A stretch of 64,000 nucleotides of DNA from contig DASQMX010000023.1 of assembly GCA_035645275.1 (NCBI GenBank), positions 1 through 64,000 of the forward strand, read 5' to 3'. This DNA is from Paranoxybacillus sp035645275. GTDB lineage: Bacteria > Bacillota > Bacilli > Bacillales > Anoxybacillaceae. The notes below the pieces were generated by a model. The model did not search any database, had not been told where the DNA came from, and saw nothing but the letters and a program-made list of their open reading frames with translations. Below, piece after piece: positions 33,809-42,870 of the stretch. The first letter of the stretch is position 1. Each line of letters opens with the position of its first letter. Both the position numbers and the translations under genes were made by a program.

Positions 33809-34734
33809 TGTCGCTTCGTTTTTTTCTGATTGAAGATGACCGGGTTGTTCGAAAAATGCTGGAGAAAATTATTACGGAAAACGGTCTGGGCGAGGTAGTA
33901 GGACAGGCGGAAGATGGACTCGATGTATCGATTGACCAATTGTATTCGGTTGATGTCGTGCTTATTGATTTGCTCATGCCGGGACTTGATGGCATTCAAA
34001 CGATGAAAAAATTAAAAGCAGAAGGATTTGCTGGTCAATTCGTTATGATTTCCCAAGTAGAAAACAAAGAAATGATTGGACAAGCTTATCTGCAAGGTGT
34101 AGATACATATATTCAAAAACCGATTAACCGTTATGAAGTTGTGTCTGTGTTGAAACGGGTCGCTAATCATCTGTCTCTCGTCTCTTCCCTTCATTCCATC
34201 CGTAAATTGGTGCAGGAGATAGATAAAAAAGAGAAGAACGATTATAGTGAGACAGAACAAACAAGATTAAGTGTTTATGAGAAGAATCATCTTCAACAGA
34301 AAGTACGCCAGCTTCTTTTGCTATTAGGAATTGCCGGTGAAGCTGGAGCATCTGATTTGTTGTTAATTATGCAATGGCTTGCTGAGAAAGAAGAAAAAGA
34401 CCAGCCGTTAAACGATTTGCCGCAGCTGAAGGAACTATATATGCAAATCTTGCGTCAGATACAGAGAAATGAAGACGAAAATTCGTTACAAAAAGAGATG
34501 CGGGCTATGGAACAGCGAATTCGCCGCATGGTCTTTCAAGCTTTTACCCATTTGTCTTCACTTGGCTTGACTGATTACACGAATCCTACCTTCGAGCACT
34601 TTGCCCCACGTTTATTTGATTTTGAGGAAATTCGCTTGCGTATGAAGGAATTGGAAGCTGGCGAGAAAACGACGAAGTGCCGGATTAACGTAAGAAAATT
34701 TCTCTCCGCTTTTTATATGGAAGTGAGAGGATAA
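33808..34734 (+). CDS. glnL: Response regulator GlnL (YcbB-type)
   Basis: A 308-residue regulator. The receiver (1-120) has LIEDD, the phosphoacceptor Asp in VVLIDLLMPGLDGIQ and the conserved Lys in YIQKPIN. A coiled linker (about 125-170) leads to a C-terminal YcbB-type DNA-binding domain with FQAFTHLSSLGLTDYTNP. GAGGTC precedes ATG and the gene overlaps the glnK stop (TGATG). The expected target is the upstream glnQHMP or its own operon; operator sites were not identified. Confidence 0.9.
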   Translation: MSLRFFLIEDDRVVRKMLEKIITENGLGEVVGQAEDGLDVSIDQLYSVDVVLIDLLMPGLDGIQTMKKLKAEGFAGQFVMISQVENKEMIGQAYLQGVDTYIQKPINRYEVVSVLKRVANHLSLVSSLHSIRKLVQEIDKKEKNDYSETEQTRLSVYEKNHLQQKVRQLLLLLGIAGEAGASDLLLIMQWLAEKEEKDQPLNDLPQLKELYMQILRQIQRNEDENSLQKEMRAMEQRIRRMVFQAFTHLSSLGLTDYTNPTFEHFAPRLFDFEEIRLRMKELEAGEKTTKCRINVRKFLSAFYMEVRG

Positions 34735-34831
34735 CAGCATATACGGCAACTTAATTTTTCAACAAATTTGGAGCAGAAATATTAAAAATAATGGAAATAT
34801 GATAAAATGAACAAAAAAGGGAGGGTATGTA

Positions 34832-35467
34832 ATGAATTATTCAACAACGTATCAAACAAGCCCAGTAGCTAAGTTAGTTTATGCGTTTTTAACAGCATTA
34901 GCGGTTGCTGCTTTCGGATTTTTTGCCGGACAATGGGTTCCGGTAAGCATGGTGCTTCCGCTTATTATTTTAGAATTTATTTTATTATTTGCCATGATTG
35001 TAGCACGAAGCAAGAAATCAGTTGGCTATCCTCTCATGTATAGTTTTATGCTTGTATCAGGATTGACTCTGTATCACGTGATTGCCAACTATATCAATAT
35101 TCTTGGCGCTGGCGAAGTATTTAAAGCATTTGCCTTAGCGGTTGTTTCGTTTGTAGGTGTTGCGATTTATGCAGCAAGAACGAAAGAAGATTTTTCGTTC
35201 TTAGGCGGATTTTTAACAATGGGCTTGTTTGCTTTATTAGGATTATTGCTCATTCAATTATTTATTCCGTTTTCAAGCGTAGGGCAAATGGGAATTTCCG
35301 CTTTAGGAATTCTGATTTTTCTCGGATTTACGATTTTTGATATTAATCGTTTAGCGCGCTATGGCTTTATGGAAGAAGAAATTCCAATGATTGTCGTCAA
35401 TATTTATCTTGATTTTATTAATTTATTTACGTACATTTTACGCTTCTTTGCAAGCGATGAAGATTGA
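34832..35467 (+). CDS. Bax inhibitor-1/YccA family membrane protein (YetJ-like)
   Basis: A 211-residue protein with seven membrane segments, the TMBIM/BI-1 fold. GFTIFDINRLARYGF contains the Asp of the pH-sensitive di-aspartyl latch and the last helix has NIYLDFINLFTYILRFF with the other Asp. B. subtilis YetJ is a pH-dependent calcium leak channel of this family. GGGAGGG precedes ATG. A single gene with its own terminator. Confidence 0.92.
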   Translation: MNYSTTYQTSPVAKLVYAFLTALAVAAFGFFAGQWVPVSMVLPLIILEFILLFAMIVARSKKSVGYPLMYSFMLVSGLTLYHVIANYINILGAGEVFKAFALAVVSFVGVAIYAARTKEDFSFLGGFLTMGLFALLGLLLIQLFIPFSSVGQMGISALGILIFLGFTIFDINRLARYGFMEEEIPMIVVNIYLDFINLFTYILRFFASDED

Positions 35468-35480
35468 TAGAGCATTTATA

Positions 35481-35520
35481 AAGGACTGTCCTCGATTTTG
35501 AGGACAGTCCTTTTTCTTTT
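35481..35520 (+). terminator. Terminator of the BI-1 gene
   Basis: AAGGACTGTCCTC and GAGGACAGTCCTT form a perfect 13-bp stem followed by TTTCTTTT. Confidence 0.92.
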
Positions 35521-35544
35521 TTATAAACAAACTATTTTTTAACG

Positions 35545-35579
35545 CTTTAACGTTTTAATGTGACGGGGGTCAGACCCCT
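35545..35579 (+). repeat. Short repeat with GGGGTCAGACCCC, copy 1
   Basis: CTTTAACGT followed closely by the palindrome GGGGTCAGACCCC. The same pair recurs at 35780-35806 inside the aldehyde dehydrogenase gene. Confidence 0.65.
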
Positions 35580-35686
35580 AAATCAAAGATGCACAACAAA
35601 AAGGCGAGATTACCTTTCACTTGATACATTGCTATTTTACTTAAATGTCAAAGACACAGGAGAAAAACTACAAATGATGACGTATA

Positions 35687-35770
35687 ATGAATAATGAAGA
35701 TTTAGAACGCTTCGCTGAAGAACTAACCGTGCTGTTTTTCTATGGTGTAAAGGGGGAAAGAGACAGATGA
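35687..35770 (+). CDS. Possible 27-aa upstream peptide
   Basis: ATG at 35687 opens a 27-codon frame (NNEDLERFAEELTVLFFYG then a charged end) whose TGA overlaps the ATG of the aldehyde dehydrogenase (ATGA). The ribosome site AGGAG is 27 bases away, so support is weak. It may be a gene remnant or a translationally coupled leader. Confidence 0.3.
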   Translation: MNNEDLERFAEELTVLFFYGVKGERDR

Positions 35771-37146
35771 CACTTTATCACTTTAACGTATCGGGGGTCA
35801 GACCCCTTTTAGAAAAACAAAAAGAATATTTTCGTACGGGTGTAACGAGGGATATTGATTTTCGGCTTCGACAGTTAAAAAATTTGAAATCTGCGATTAA
35901 ACGGTATGAAGAAGAAATCATCCAAACGTTAAAAGCGGAGTTGCGCAAGCCAGAGTTGGAAGCATATAGTGCAGAGGTTGGGTTCGTGTATGAAGAAATC
36001 AATTTTATTGCGAAGAGACTGCGCAAGTGGGCAAAACCAAAACGGGTGAGAACACCAATTACTCATATTGGCTCGCGAAGCTATATTTATCCGGAGCCGT
36101 ACGGAGTCACTTTAATTATTTCTCCGTGGAATTATCCGTTTCAACTTGCCATTGTCCCGTTAATCGGTGCTATTGCTGCTGGCAACTGTGCGGTAATCAA
36201 GCCGTCGGAATATACGCCGAAAATGTCCCATCTTCTTAAAAAAATGATTTCAGAAACATTTGATGAACGTTATATTGCTGTCGTAGAAGGTGGGGTGGAT
36301 GTTAGTACAGAATTGTTAAAATTGCGTTTTGACCACATTTTCTTTACAGGTAGCGTTCCCGTTGGAAAGATTGTCATGGAAGCGGCTTCCAAACATTTAA
36401 CGCCCGTTACGCTTGAACTCGGCGGAAAAAGCCCAGCAATTGTAGATGAGAGCGCAAATTTAGAACTTGCTGCCAAACGAATTGTCTGGGGGAAATTTTC
36501 TAATGCTGGTCAAACGTGCATTGCTCCTGATTATCTGCTCATTCATAAACATGTCAAACAACCGCTGATTGAAAAAATGAAATACTACATTCGCGAGTTT
36601 TATGGAGATAGCGAACGATATTCCGCGATTGTGAGCGAACGTCACGCTGAGCGTCTTGTTCATTTTTTGAAAACAGGAACGATTGTCCATGGGGGACGTT
36701 ATAACATCGAAAAACGTTGGATTGAACCGACAATCGTCGAAGGAATTACGTGGGATGATGATATCATGAAAGAAGAAATTTTCGGCCCAATATTACCGGT
36801 GCTCGAATATGAATCGATTGATGAGGTACTTCAAATGATTCAGCAATATGAGAAGCCGTTAGCCTTATACTTATTTTCTGAAAACCGAAACGTTCAAGAA
36901 AAAGTGATTGAGCAAATTAGCTTTGGCGGCGGATGTTTGAATGATACAATGCTGCATATTGCCAATCCGTACCTTCCTTTTGGCGGGGTAGGGCAAAGCG
37001 GAATCGGTGCCTATCACGGTAAAGCTAGTTTTGATACTTTTTCACATTATAAAAGTATTCTTAAACAAACGACAAAATTTGATTTATCTATCCGCTACCC
37101 AAACAATCCAAATGCATTAAAATGGATAAAAAAACTCTTCAAATAA
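35767..37146 (+). CDS. Aldehyde dehydrogenase (class 3 type, YwdH-like)
   Basis: A 459-residue NAD(P)-dependent aldehyde dehydrogenase that oxidises aldehydes to acids. ISPWNYPFQL, the catalytic Glu in TLELGGKSPAIV and the nucleophile Cys in FSNAGQTCIAPDYLL are present, and the short length and hydrophobic C-terminal end fit class 3 enzymes. Residues 8-14 (SGVRPLL) are encoded by the GGGGTCAGACCCC palindrome, so the N-terminus has been altered by a repeat. A GGGGGAAAG site precedes ATG. Confidence 0.93.
   Translation: MTLYHFNVSGVRPLLEKQKEYFRTGVTRDIDFRLRQLKNLKSAIKRYEEEIIQTLKAELRKPELEAYSAEVGFVYEEINFIAKRLRKWAKPKRVRTPITHIGSRSYIYPEPYGVTLIISPWNYPFQLAIVPLIGAIAAGNCAVIKPSEYTPKMSHLLKKMISETFDERYIAVVEGGVDVSTELLKLRFDHIFFTGSVPVGKIVMEAASKHLTPVTLELGGKSPAIVDESANLELAAKRIVWGKFSNAGQTCIAPDYLLIHKHVKQPLIEKMKYYIREFYGDSERYSAIVSERHAERLVHFLKTGTIVHGGRYNIEKRWIEPTIVEGITWDDDIMKEEIFGPILPVLEYESIDEVLQMIQQYEKPLALYLFSENRNVQEKVIEQISFGGGCLNDTMLHIANPYLPFGGVGQSGIGAYHGKASFDTFSHYKSILKQTTKFDLSIRYPNNPNALKWIKKLFK
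35780..35807 (+). repeat. Short repeat with GGGGTCAGACCCC, copy 2, inside a CDS
   Basis: CTTTAACGTATC then GGGGTCAGACCCC, at codons 5-13 of the aldehyde dehydrogenase gene. Confidence 0.65.
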
Positions 37147-37164
37147 ACATTTTAGTTATGGGTC

Positions 37165-37422
37165 CCAATTGGCTTAATTGAAAAAGATGATTGGTCAAAA
37201 AGGAAACTTTCATACGAAGGTCCGACACAAATATTTTTATATACAGATGGTTTACTCGCGGCTTTCGGGAAAAATTTAAAAGATTGCCACGAAACTTTAA
37301 AGTCTTTGCACAATGTATATAAGGAAGAAAATCATCGAACCGTCGAATCGATTCAACAAAAAGTCATTAAATTTGCGGAAGATAACGATATTTCTCTTGT
37401 TTGCATTCGTATTTATTCATAA
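37165..37422 (+). pseudogene. C-terminal remnant of a SpoIIE/RsbU-type phosphatase gene
   Basis: The frame ending at TAA 37420 reads GPTQIFLYTDGLLAAFGKN and ends with AEDNDISLVCIRIYS. The TDG and NDIS motifs are those of PP2C-like SpoIIE-domain phosphatases. There is no start codon and the first two thirds of the domain are missing. It begins about 20 bases after the aldehyde dehydrogenase stop, so a deletion probably joined the two. Confidence 0.75.
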
Positions 37423-37428
37423 ATTGTG

Positions 37429-37473
37429 AAAAGCCATGAAGACACGCTTACCTCGTTTTCATGGCTTTTTTAT
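37429..37473 (+). terminator. Intrinsic terminator
   Basis: AAAAGCCATGAA and TTCATGGCTTTT form a 12-bp stem followed by TT. Confidence 0.85.
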
Positions 37474-37670
37474 CGTGGTTGTAAAATAGAATCAGTTTTT
37501 TCATTAGCAAACCATGTAGAAAACGACCATTTTGGATATAAATTAAGCTTACAAAAGAAAAAATTTTAAAATCACCTTTACTTGTCATTAAGCAACGCAT
37601 TGATTTTTAATAGAAAGCGTCGCCCATTTTCTATTAAAATATTAGTTGGGCCAAATGAGGTGAGGAAAAG

Positions 37671-39923
37671 ATGAGGAAAAAAAGTCTTTCTCAATTAATA
37701 GAAGAATTAAGAAACAATCCGAATGTCGCGTATTGGCATGAAATAGAACCGCAAGAAGCGAAAACGGTTCCGATGCCTGACAGCGTTGACGAGCGCCTTC
37801 GAAAAGCGTTAGAACAAAGAGGAATTGCTGCACTTTATACTCATCAATACTCTGCTTATGAAGCGCTTCAAGAAGGAAAAAATATTGTCGCAGTAACGCC
37901 AACCGCTTCTGGTAAGACGCTTTGTTATAACTTACCAGTGCTTCAAGCGATTGCGCAAAACCCAAGCCACCGGGCGCTTTACTTATTTCCGACAAAAGCG
38001 CTTGCGCAAGACCAAAAAAGTGAGTTAAACGAGATCATTGAGGAAATGGAAATTCCGATTAATAGTTACACGTATGATGGTGACACGGCGCCGAGCATCC
38101 GGCAAAAAGTGCGGAAAGCGGGACATATTGTCATAACGAATCCTGATATGTTACATTCTGCGATTTTGCCGCACCATACAAAATGGGTATCATTATTTGA
38201 AAATCTAAAATATGTCGTTATTGATGAACTTCATACGTATCGAGGGGTATTTGGCAGTCATGTTGCCAATGTGATTCGGCGCTTAAAACGCATTTGCCGT
38301 TTTTATGGAAGCAACCCCCAATTTATTTGCACATCAGCAACGATTGCCAATCCGAAAGAGCTTGCCGAACATTTAACGGGGGAACCAATGACCCTTATCG
38401 ATAATAATGGAGCTCCTCGAGGGCGGAAACATTTTGTTTTCTATAACCCGCCTATCATTAACAAACCGTTAAATATTCGGAAAAGCGCTGCCGTAGAAGT
38501 GAATCATCTTGCTAAAGAATTTTTGAAAAATCATATCCAAACGATTGTGTTTGCCCGCAGCCGTGTAAGGGTAGAAGTGATTTTAAGTCATATTCAGGAA
38601 CTGGTTAAGGACGAGCTAGGTCCTAAAACGATCCGGGGTTACCGTGGAGGGTATTTACCGAAACAGAGAAGAGAAATTGAAAAAGGGTTACGGAATGGTG
38701 ACATTATCGGAGTCGTTAGCACAAATGCCCTTGAGCTTGGCGTTGATATCGGTCAACTTCAAGTATGTATTATGACCGGTTATCCTGGAACAGTCGCGAG
38801 CACATGGCAGCAAGCAGGACGGGCTGGGCGAAGACATGGTGATTCGCTCATTATTATGGTGGCCAGTTCTGCGCCAATGGACCAATATATTGTCCAGCAT
38901 CCGGAATACTTTTTTAACCGTTCGCCAGAATCTGCCCGCATTAATCCAGATAATTTAATTATTCTTGTTGATCATTTAAAATGTGCCGCCTATGAATTAC
39001 CGTTTCGCAAAGGTGAAACATTTGGTCATATCGAAGTCGATGAAATCATGGAATTTCTTACGGAAGAGCGGGTGCTTCACTACAGCGGCGGAAAATGGTA
39101 TTGGATGAATGACTCGTTTCCGGCACATAATATCAGTTTGCGTTCTGCTTCGCAAGAAAATGTCGTTATCATTGATATCTCCCAAACAGCGAATCATAAA
39201 GTAATCGGAGAAATGGATCGTTTCAGTGCCATGACTTTATTGCATGAAGAAGCGATTTATCTTCACGAAGGAATACAGTATCAAGTAGAAAAGCTGGACT
39301 GGGAAGAGAAAAAAGCGTATGTAAGAGAAGTGGATGTTGAATATTTCACAGATGCCAACCTAGCTGTGCAACTAAAAGTGCTCGAAGAAGATAAAACAGC
39401 CGAAAGGAAGTTTGTCCGTTTACATTACGGTGATGTAATGGTAAACGCTCTTCCAACGATATTCAAGAAAATCAAGCTAAGCACGTTCGAAAATATCGGT
39501 TCTGGTCCCATCCATCTGCCGGAAGAGGAGCTGCATACTAGTGCAGCATGGATTGAGTTTTCAGACGAGATATTTCCTTTAGGTACTCAAACGTTGGAAC
39601 AAGTACTGATCGGCATTTCTCATGTTTTAAGCCATTTAGTCCCGATATTTGTCATGTGTGACCGCGGTGATGTGCATGTCGTACCACAAATAAAAGCGGC
39701 ACATTCTGGATTGCCAACGATCTTTTTATACGACCGTTATCCAGGCGGTATTGGATTATCGGAAGAAGTGTTTAAGCGGTATGACGAAATCATCAAGGAA
39801 GTGAAAAATGTAGTTGAAAGTTGTCCGTGTGAAAAAGGCTGTCCTTCGTGTATAGGAGTGACAGAGGAAACAACCGATGATATAAAACAAACGATTTTAG
39901 CGTTTTTAAATAAGCTGGAATAA
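37671..39923 (+). CDS. mrfA: DEAD/DEAH helicase MrfA (mitomycin repair)
   Basis: A 750-residue superfamily 2 helicase. TPTASGKTLCYNLP (Walker A), VIDELHTYRG (DEVH-type box) and QQAGRAGRRHG (motif VI) are in order in the first 420 residues. The C-terminal DUF1998 part ends with four cysteines (SCPCEKGCPSCIG) that bind zinc. Length and neighbour equal B. subtilis YprA/MrfA, a 3'-5' helicase that acts with MrfB in repair of mitomycin C lesions outside the UvrABC route. GAGGTGAGG precedes ATG. Confidence 0.94.
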   Translation: MRKKSLSQLIEELRNNPNVAYWHEIEPQEAKTVPMPDSVDERLRKALEQRGIAALYTHQYSAYEALQEGKNIVAVTPTASGKTLCYNLPVLQAIAQNPSHRALYLFPTKALAQDQKSELNEIIEEMEIPINSYTYDGDTAPSIRQKVRKAGHIVITNPDMLHSAILPHHTKWVSLFENLKYVVIDELHTYRGVFGSHVANVIRRLKRICRFYGSNPQFICTSATIANPKELAEHLTGEPMTLIDNNGAPRGRKHFVFYNPPIINKPLNIRKSAAVEVNHLAKEFLKNHIQTIVFARSRVRVEVILSHIQELVKDELGPKTIRGYRGGYLPKQRREIEKGLRNGDIIGVVSTNALELGVDIGQLQVCIMTGYPGTVASTWQQAGRAGRRHGDSLIIMVASSAPMDQYIVQHPEYFFNRSPESARINPDNLIILVDHLKCAAYELPFRKGETFGHIEVDEIMEFLTEERVLHYSGGKWYWMNDSFPAHNISLRSASQENVVIIDISQTANHKVIGEMDRFSAMTLLHEEAIYLHEGIQYQVEKLDWEEKKAYVREVDVEYFTDANLAVQLKVLEEDKTAERKFVRLHYGDVMVNALPTIFKKIKLSTFENIGSGPIHLPEEELHTSAAWIEFSDEIFPLGTQTLEQVLIGISHVLSHLVPIFVMCDRGDVHVVPQIKAAHSGLPTIFLYDRYPGGIGLSEEVFKRYDEIIKEVKNVVESCPCEKGCPSCIGVTEETTDDIKQTILAFLNKLE

Positions 39924-39984
39924 AAAGCAACCATCATTTTTGTTGACAAATACAATATGCGATATCTAAAGCGAGAGGTAAGCG

Positions 39985-41250
39985 ATGTCCATTCAGAAGA
40001 AATTATCGAGATTAAAAGGCTATATGTCCATCTCGTCTCAATCAGACGACCAAAAACAGCAATTATCACAACAACCGAATGAAAAAGTGTCTATTGCCTA
40101 TTTGGAACAGTGGGAGTCTTTCGGGGCAAAGCCGTTTTTCTTTGACGGTCAATATTGTTTCGTTCGCAAAGTGAGTTATCCATTACATTATCAACATGGT
40201 CATTACCAACTTGGCGAACTTTATGACGTTCATCGTCAATGGAAACATTCACGCTTGGAGCATCCGCTTTCAAGCAAACATCATGAAGTCTCTGATTTGT
40301 TTTTCTTTGATACAGAAACAACAGGATTAGGCAGCGGAGCAGGCAATACGATTTTTTTGCTTGGCCATGCCCGAGTGCTTGATGATCGGGTTGTGGTTCG
40401 CCAACATTTTTTGCCGAACCCGGGGGCGGAAGTAGCGCTTTATCAAAGTTTCTTATCTGAAGTAGACTATACAACCCTTGTTACGTATAATGGTAAAGCG
40501 TTTGACTGGCCCGTATTGAAAACGCGCCACACCTTTATCCGCGATGTTGTTCCGAAACTTCCGGCATTTGGGCATTACGATTTGTATCATGCCTCAAGGA
40601 GAATTTGGAAATATAAGTTGGAATCAGTACGTTTAGTCAATGTGGAAAAAGAAATACTTGGCATTGAACGTCACGAAGATATCCCGGGCTTTTTAGCACC
40701 GATGTTGTATTTCGATTTTCTTTCAACGCAAAATCCAGAAGGAATTTTCGGTGTGTTAAAACATAATGAAATCGATGTGTTGTCATTAATTGTGTTGTAC
40801 ATTCATCTTTCAAAACAAATTTTAGGCGCCATTGAGATGAAGAATGCCGCTGAACAGTTTGAAATGGCACGCTGGTTTGATGCATTAGGGGAAATAAGCG
40901 CAGCGCAAGAAACGTATGAGCGGGTAGCAGAAAGTAATGGACAAGAAGCGGCAAAAGCAAAATGGAATTTATCGCTTATTCATAAAAAAGAAAAACGATA
41001 TGAAGAGGCCGTTGCCATGTGGCAGGAGTTGTTACAAGATAAGAGCGATTTATTAAAAATAAAGGCTGCCACTGAGTTGGCTAAAGTATATGAACATCAT
41101 TTCAAGAAAGCAGAAGAAGCGTACACGTATGCGTTACATGCTTACGAAATATGGAAGTCGCTTGTCCGAACTTTTAAACAAAAAGATGAAACGAGAGAGC
41201 AGGAATTGTTAAAGCGTCTCCATCGATTAGAGCGGAAATTAAAAAAATGA
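39985..41250 (+). CDS. mrfB: Exonuclease-like protein MrfB
   Basis: A 421-residue protein of the YprB family. The N-terminal half is a DEDD ribonuclease H-like fold: FFDTETTGLGSGAGN has the first Asp-Glu, TYNGKAFDWPVLKTR the second acidic site and HNEIDVLSL the last. The C-terminal part is helical with TPR-like repeats (about 285-410). It works with MrfA in mitomycin lesion repair. The gene lies 61 bases after mrfA with GAGAGG before ATG. Confidence 0.92.
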   Translation: MSIQKKLSRLKGYMSISSQSDDQKQQLSQQPNEKVSIAYLEQWESFGAKPFFFDGQYCFVRKVSYPLHYQHGHYQLGELYDVHRQWKHSRLEHPLSSKHHEVSDLFFFDTETTGLGSGAGNTIFLLGHARVLDDRVVVRQHFLPNPGAEVALYQSFLSEVDYTTLVTYNGKAFDWPVLKTRHTFIRDVVPKLPAFGHYDLYHASRRIWKYKLESVRLVNVEKEILGIERHEDIPGFLAPMLYFDFLSTQNPEGIFGVLKHNEIDVLSLIVLYIHLSKQILGAIEMKNAAEQFEMARWFDALGEISAAQETYERVAESNGQEAAKAKWNLSLIHKKEKRYEEAVAMWQELLQDKSDLLKIKAATELAKVYEHHFKKAEEAYTYALHAYEIWKSLVRTFKQKDETREQELLKRLHRLERKLKK

Positions 41251-41399
41251 TTATTTCCTTGGCAAGCGCAAAAGCCGACATAGAATAATGAATTTTCTGG
41301 GAATTTTCTAAAAACTTGTAGAAATATCGAAAAATATGTAGAATAACTATTTGTGAGTAAACGTGAATTTTGTATATTTCGATGGAGAGAAAGGCTTTG

Positions 41400-41501
41400 A
41401 TGAGCATGTATAAGAAAATATTATATTTATTTTTTGTGGTTGTTTGTTTAATTGCCGTCGTTTTTTCTAATTTGAAACACAGTTTCTATACGTTTATGTG
41501 A
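41400..41501 (+). CDS. Predicted 33-aa membrane peptide
   Basis: AAAGG lies five bases before ATG at 41400. The peptide is KKILYLFFVVVCLIAVVF with a short tail, one membrane helix. Unrecognised; it sits between mrfB and cotD with no other gene in the gap. Confidence 0.45.
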   Translation: MSMYKKILYLFFVVVCLIAVVFSNLKHSFYTFM

Positions 41502-41522
41502 AAAATAGGTGTTTGTCTTAGT

Positions 41523-41550
41523 ACATGTCTACTCCTTTCATCATAGGCTG
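41523..41550 (+). promoter_or_regulatory. Possible sigma-K promoter of cotD
   Basis: AC at 41523-41524, a 17-base spacer and CATAGGCTG resemble the sigma-K pattern AC-N17-CATANNNTA with one mismatch. Late mother-cell expression is expected for cotD. Confidence 0.4.
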
Positions 41551-41588
41551 ATATTGTAACACAGCTTAAAATGAAAGGAGTCATGTTC

Positions 41589-41837
41589 ATGTATTGCGGA
41601 CCAAGACCAAATGTGATAGGGCCAATCGTTCATCCAACGAAATGCTGCACACAACATCATTTCCAAGCGACGATTGTGCCGCATATTCATCCGTCTCATA
41701 CGATGCATGTCAATCACCATCTTTTTCAACATCAACACTATTTCCCGCATACGGAATCTGTCGTAAGTGATGTATCCAACCAGCACTTACATTGTGGTGG
41801 ACCTGGTCCATTTCCTCGATTTCCATGGGGCTATTAA
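41589..41837 (+). CDS. cotD: Inner spore coat protein CotD
   Basis: An 82-residue His/Pro/Cys-rich coat protein: GPIVHPTKCCTQHHF, IVPHIHPSHTMHVNHHLFQH and HYFPHTESVV match CotD of bacilli along most of its length. The end here is Gly-Pro-rich (GGPGPFPRFPWGY). ATG at 41589 is eight bases after AAAGGAG; the two upstream ATGs overlap the ribosome site or sit too near it. A single sporulation gene with its own terminator inside a housekeeping block. Confidence 0.92.
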   Translation: MYCGPRPNVIGPIVHPTKCCTQHHFQATIVPHIHPSHTMHVNHHLFQHQHYFPHTESVVSDVSNQHLHCGGPGPFPRFPWGY

Positions 41838-41845
41838 AAAAGGGG

Positions 41846-41881
41846 AAACAGGAACTGAAATGTTCAGTTCCTGTTTTTTAT
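41846..41881 (+). terminator. Terminator of cotD
   Basis: AACAGGAACTGAA and TTCAGTTCCTGTT form a perfect stem with a 3-nt loop and a T-run. Confidence 0.92.
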
Positions 41882-41897
41882 AATAAGGGGGAAGGCG

Positions 41898-42452
41898 ATG
41901 ATCAAAGTTCTTGCCATCACTGGCTATAAACCGTATGAACTTGGTATTTTTCATCATCAACATCAAGCGATTCCGTTTATTAAAAAAGCGATTGCCAAAC
42001 GACTGATTCCGTTGGCTGAAGATGGATTAGAATGGGTGATTATTAGTGGACAGCTCGGGGTCGAACTTTGGGCAGCAGAAGTTGTCTTTGACTTGCAGAC
42101 GGTTTATCCACAGCTGCAGTTAGCAGTACTTACTCCTTTTTTGGATCAAGAAGAAAATTGGAATGAGGAAAATAAAGAATATTATGAATTTATTCTTTCT
42201 CAAGCTGATTTTGTTGACAGTATTACTAAACGCAAATATGAACATCCAGGCCAATTTCGCTTGAAAAATCAATTTATTGTAGAAAAAAGTGACGGATTAT
42301 TAATTGTTTATGATGATGAAAAAGAGGGCTCTCCGAAATTTATGTTAGACGTTGCGAAGAAAAAAGCAGAAGCAGGGAAATACGACATTTTTCCCATTAC
42401 TTTTTATGATTTACAGGCTATCATTGAAGAGGAGCAAATGAACGATTGGTAA
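41898..42452 (+). CDS. ypsA: YpsA (SLOG-family, DUF1273)
   Basis: A 184-residue Rossmann-like protein. The start AITGYKPYELGIF and the GQLGVELWAAEV loop are typical of the YpsA branch of the SLOG superfamily, thought to bind nucleotides or NAD-like ligands. B. subtilis YpsA affects cell division when overproduced and is encoded just before gpsB, exactly as here. AAGGGGGAAGG precedes ATG. Confidence 0.9.
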   Translation: MIKVLAITGYKPYELGIFHHQHQAIPFIKKAIAKRLIPLAEDGLEWVIISGQLGVELWAAEVVFDLQTVYPQLQLAVLTPFLDQEENWNEENKEYYEFILSQADFVDSITKRKYEHPGQFRLKNQFIVEKSDGLLIVYDDEKEGSPKFMLDVAKKKAEAGKYDIFPITFYDLQAIIEEEQMNDW

Positions 42453-42516
42453 ATTGACAATATCCTTGATTTTTGAAAAAATAAAAGGAAAGCGGAAGGA
42501 ATTGAGGTGATTGGGA

Positions 42517-42813
42517 ATGCTATCAGATCGCATCAAGCTAACGGTGAAAGACATTCTTGAAAAAGAGTTTAAAATAAGCATGAGAGGTTATAATCAAGAT
42601 GAAGTCGATAAATTTTTAGATTTGATCATTAAAGATTACGAAACATTTCATCAACAAATCGAAGAGCTGCAACAGGAGAATATGCGCTTGAAACGGCAGC
42701 TGGAAGAAGCGCAGAAACGCCAGCCTACTCAAGCAGGAACAACAAATTTCGATATTTTACAAAGACTATCTAATTTGGAGAAGCATGTGTTTGGCAGTAA
42801 ATTATATGATTAA
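42517..42813 (+). CDS. gpsB: Cell division protein GpsB
   Basis: A 98-residue DivIVA-like protein. The N-terminal membrane-binding and partner-binding domain has KEFKISMRGYNQDEVDKFLD; a coiled coil follows (EELQQENMRLKRQLEEA) and a short trimerisation region ends the protein. GpsB moves between side wall and septum and coordinates penicillin-binding protein 1 and other envelope factors. ATG at 42517 follows GAGGTG. It lies between ypsA and rnpB as in B. subtilis. Confidence 0.94.
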   Translation: MLSDRIKLTVKDILEKEFKISMRGYNQDEVDKFLDLIIKDYETFHQQIEELQQENMRLKRQLEEAQKRQPTQAGTTNFDILQRLSNLEKHVFGSKLYD

Positions 42814-42834
42814 TACATAATCCAAAATTTACTA

Positions 42835-42863
42835 TTGAAAAACGAGAGGAACTTGACTATAAT
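42835..42863 (+). promoter_or_regulatory. Sigma-A promoter of rnpB
   Basis: TTGAAA (42835-42840) and TATAAT (42858-42863), spacing exactly 17 bases, directly before the RNase P RNA. Confidence 0.85.
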
Positions 42864-42870
42864 ACAACAT

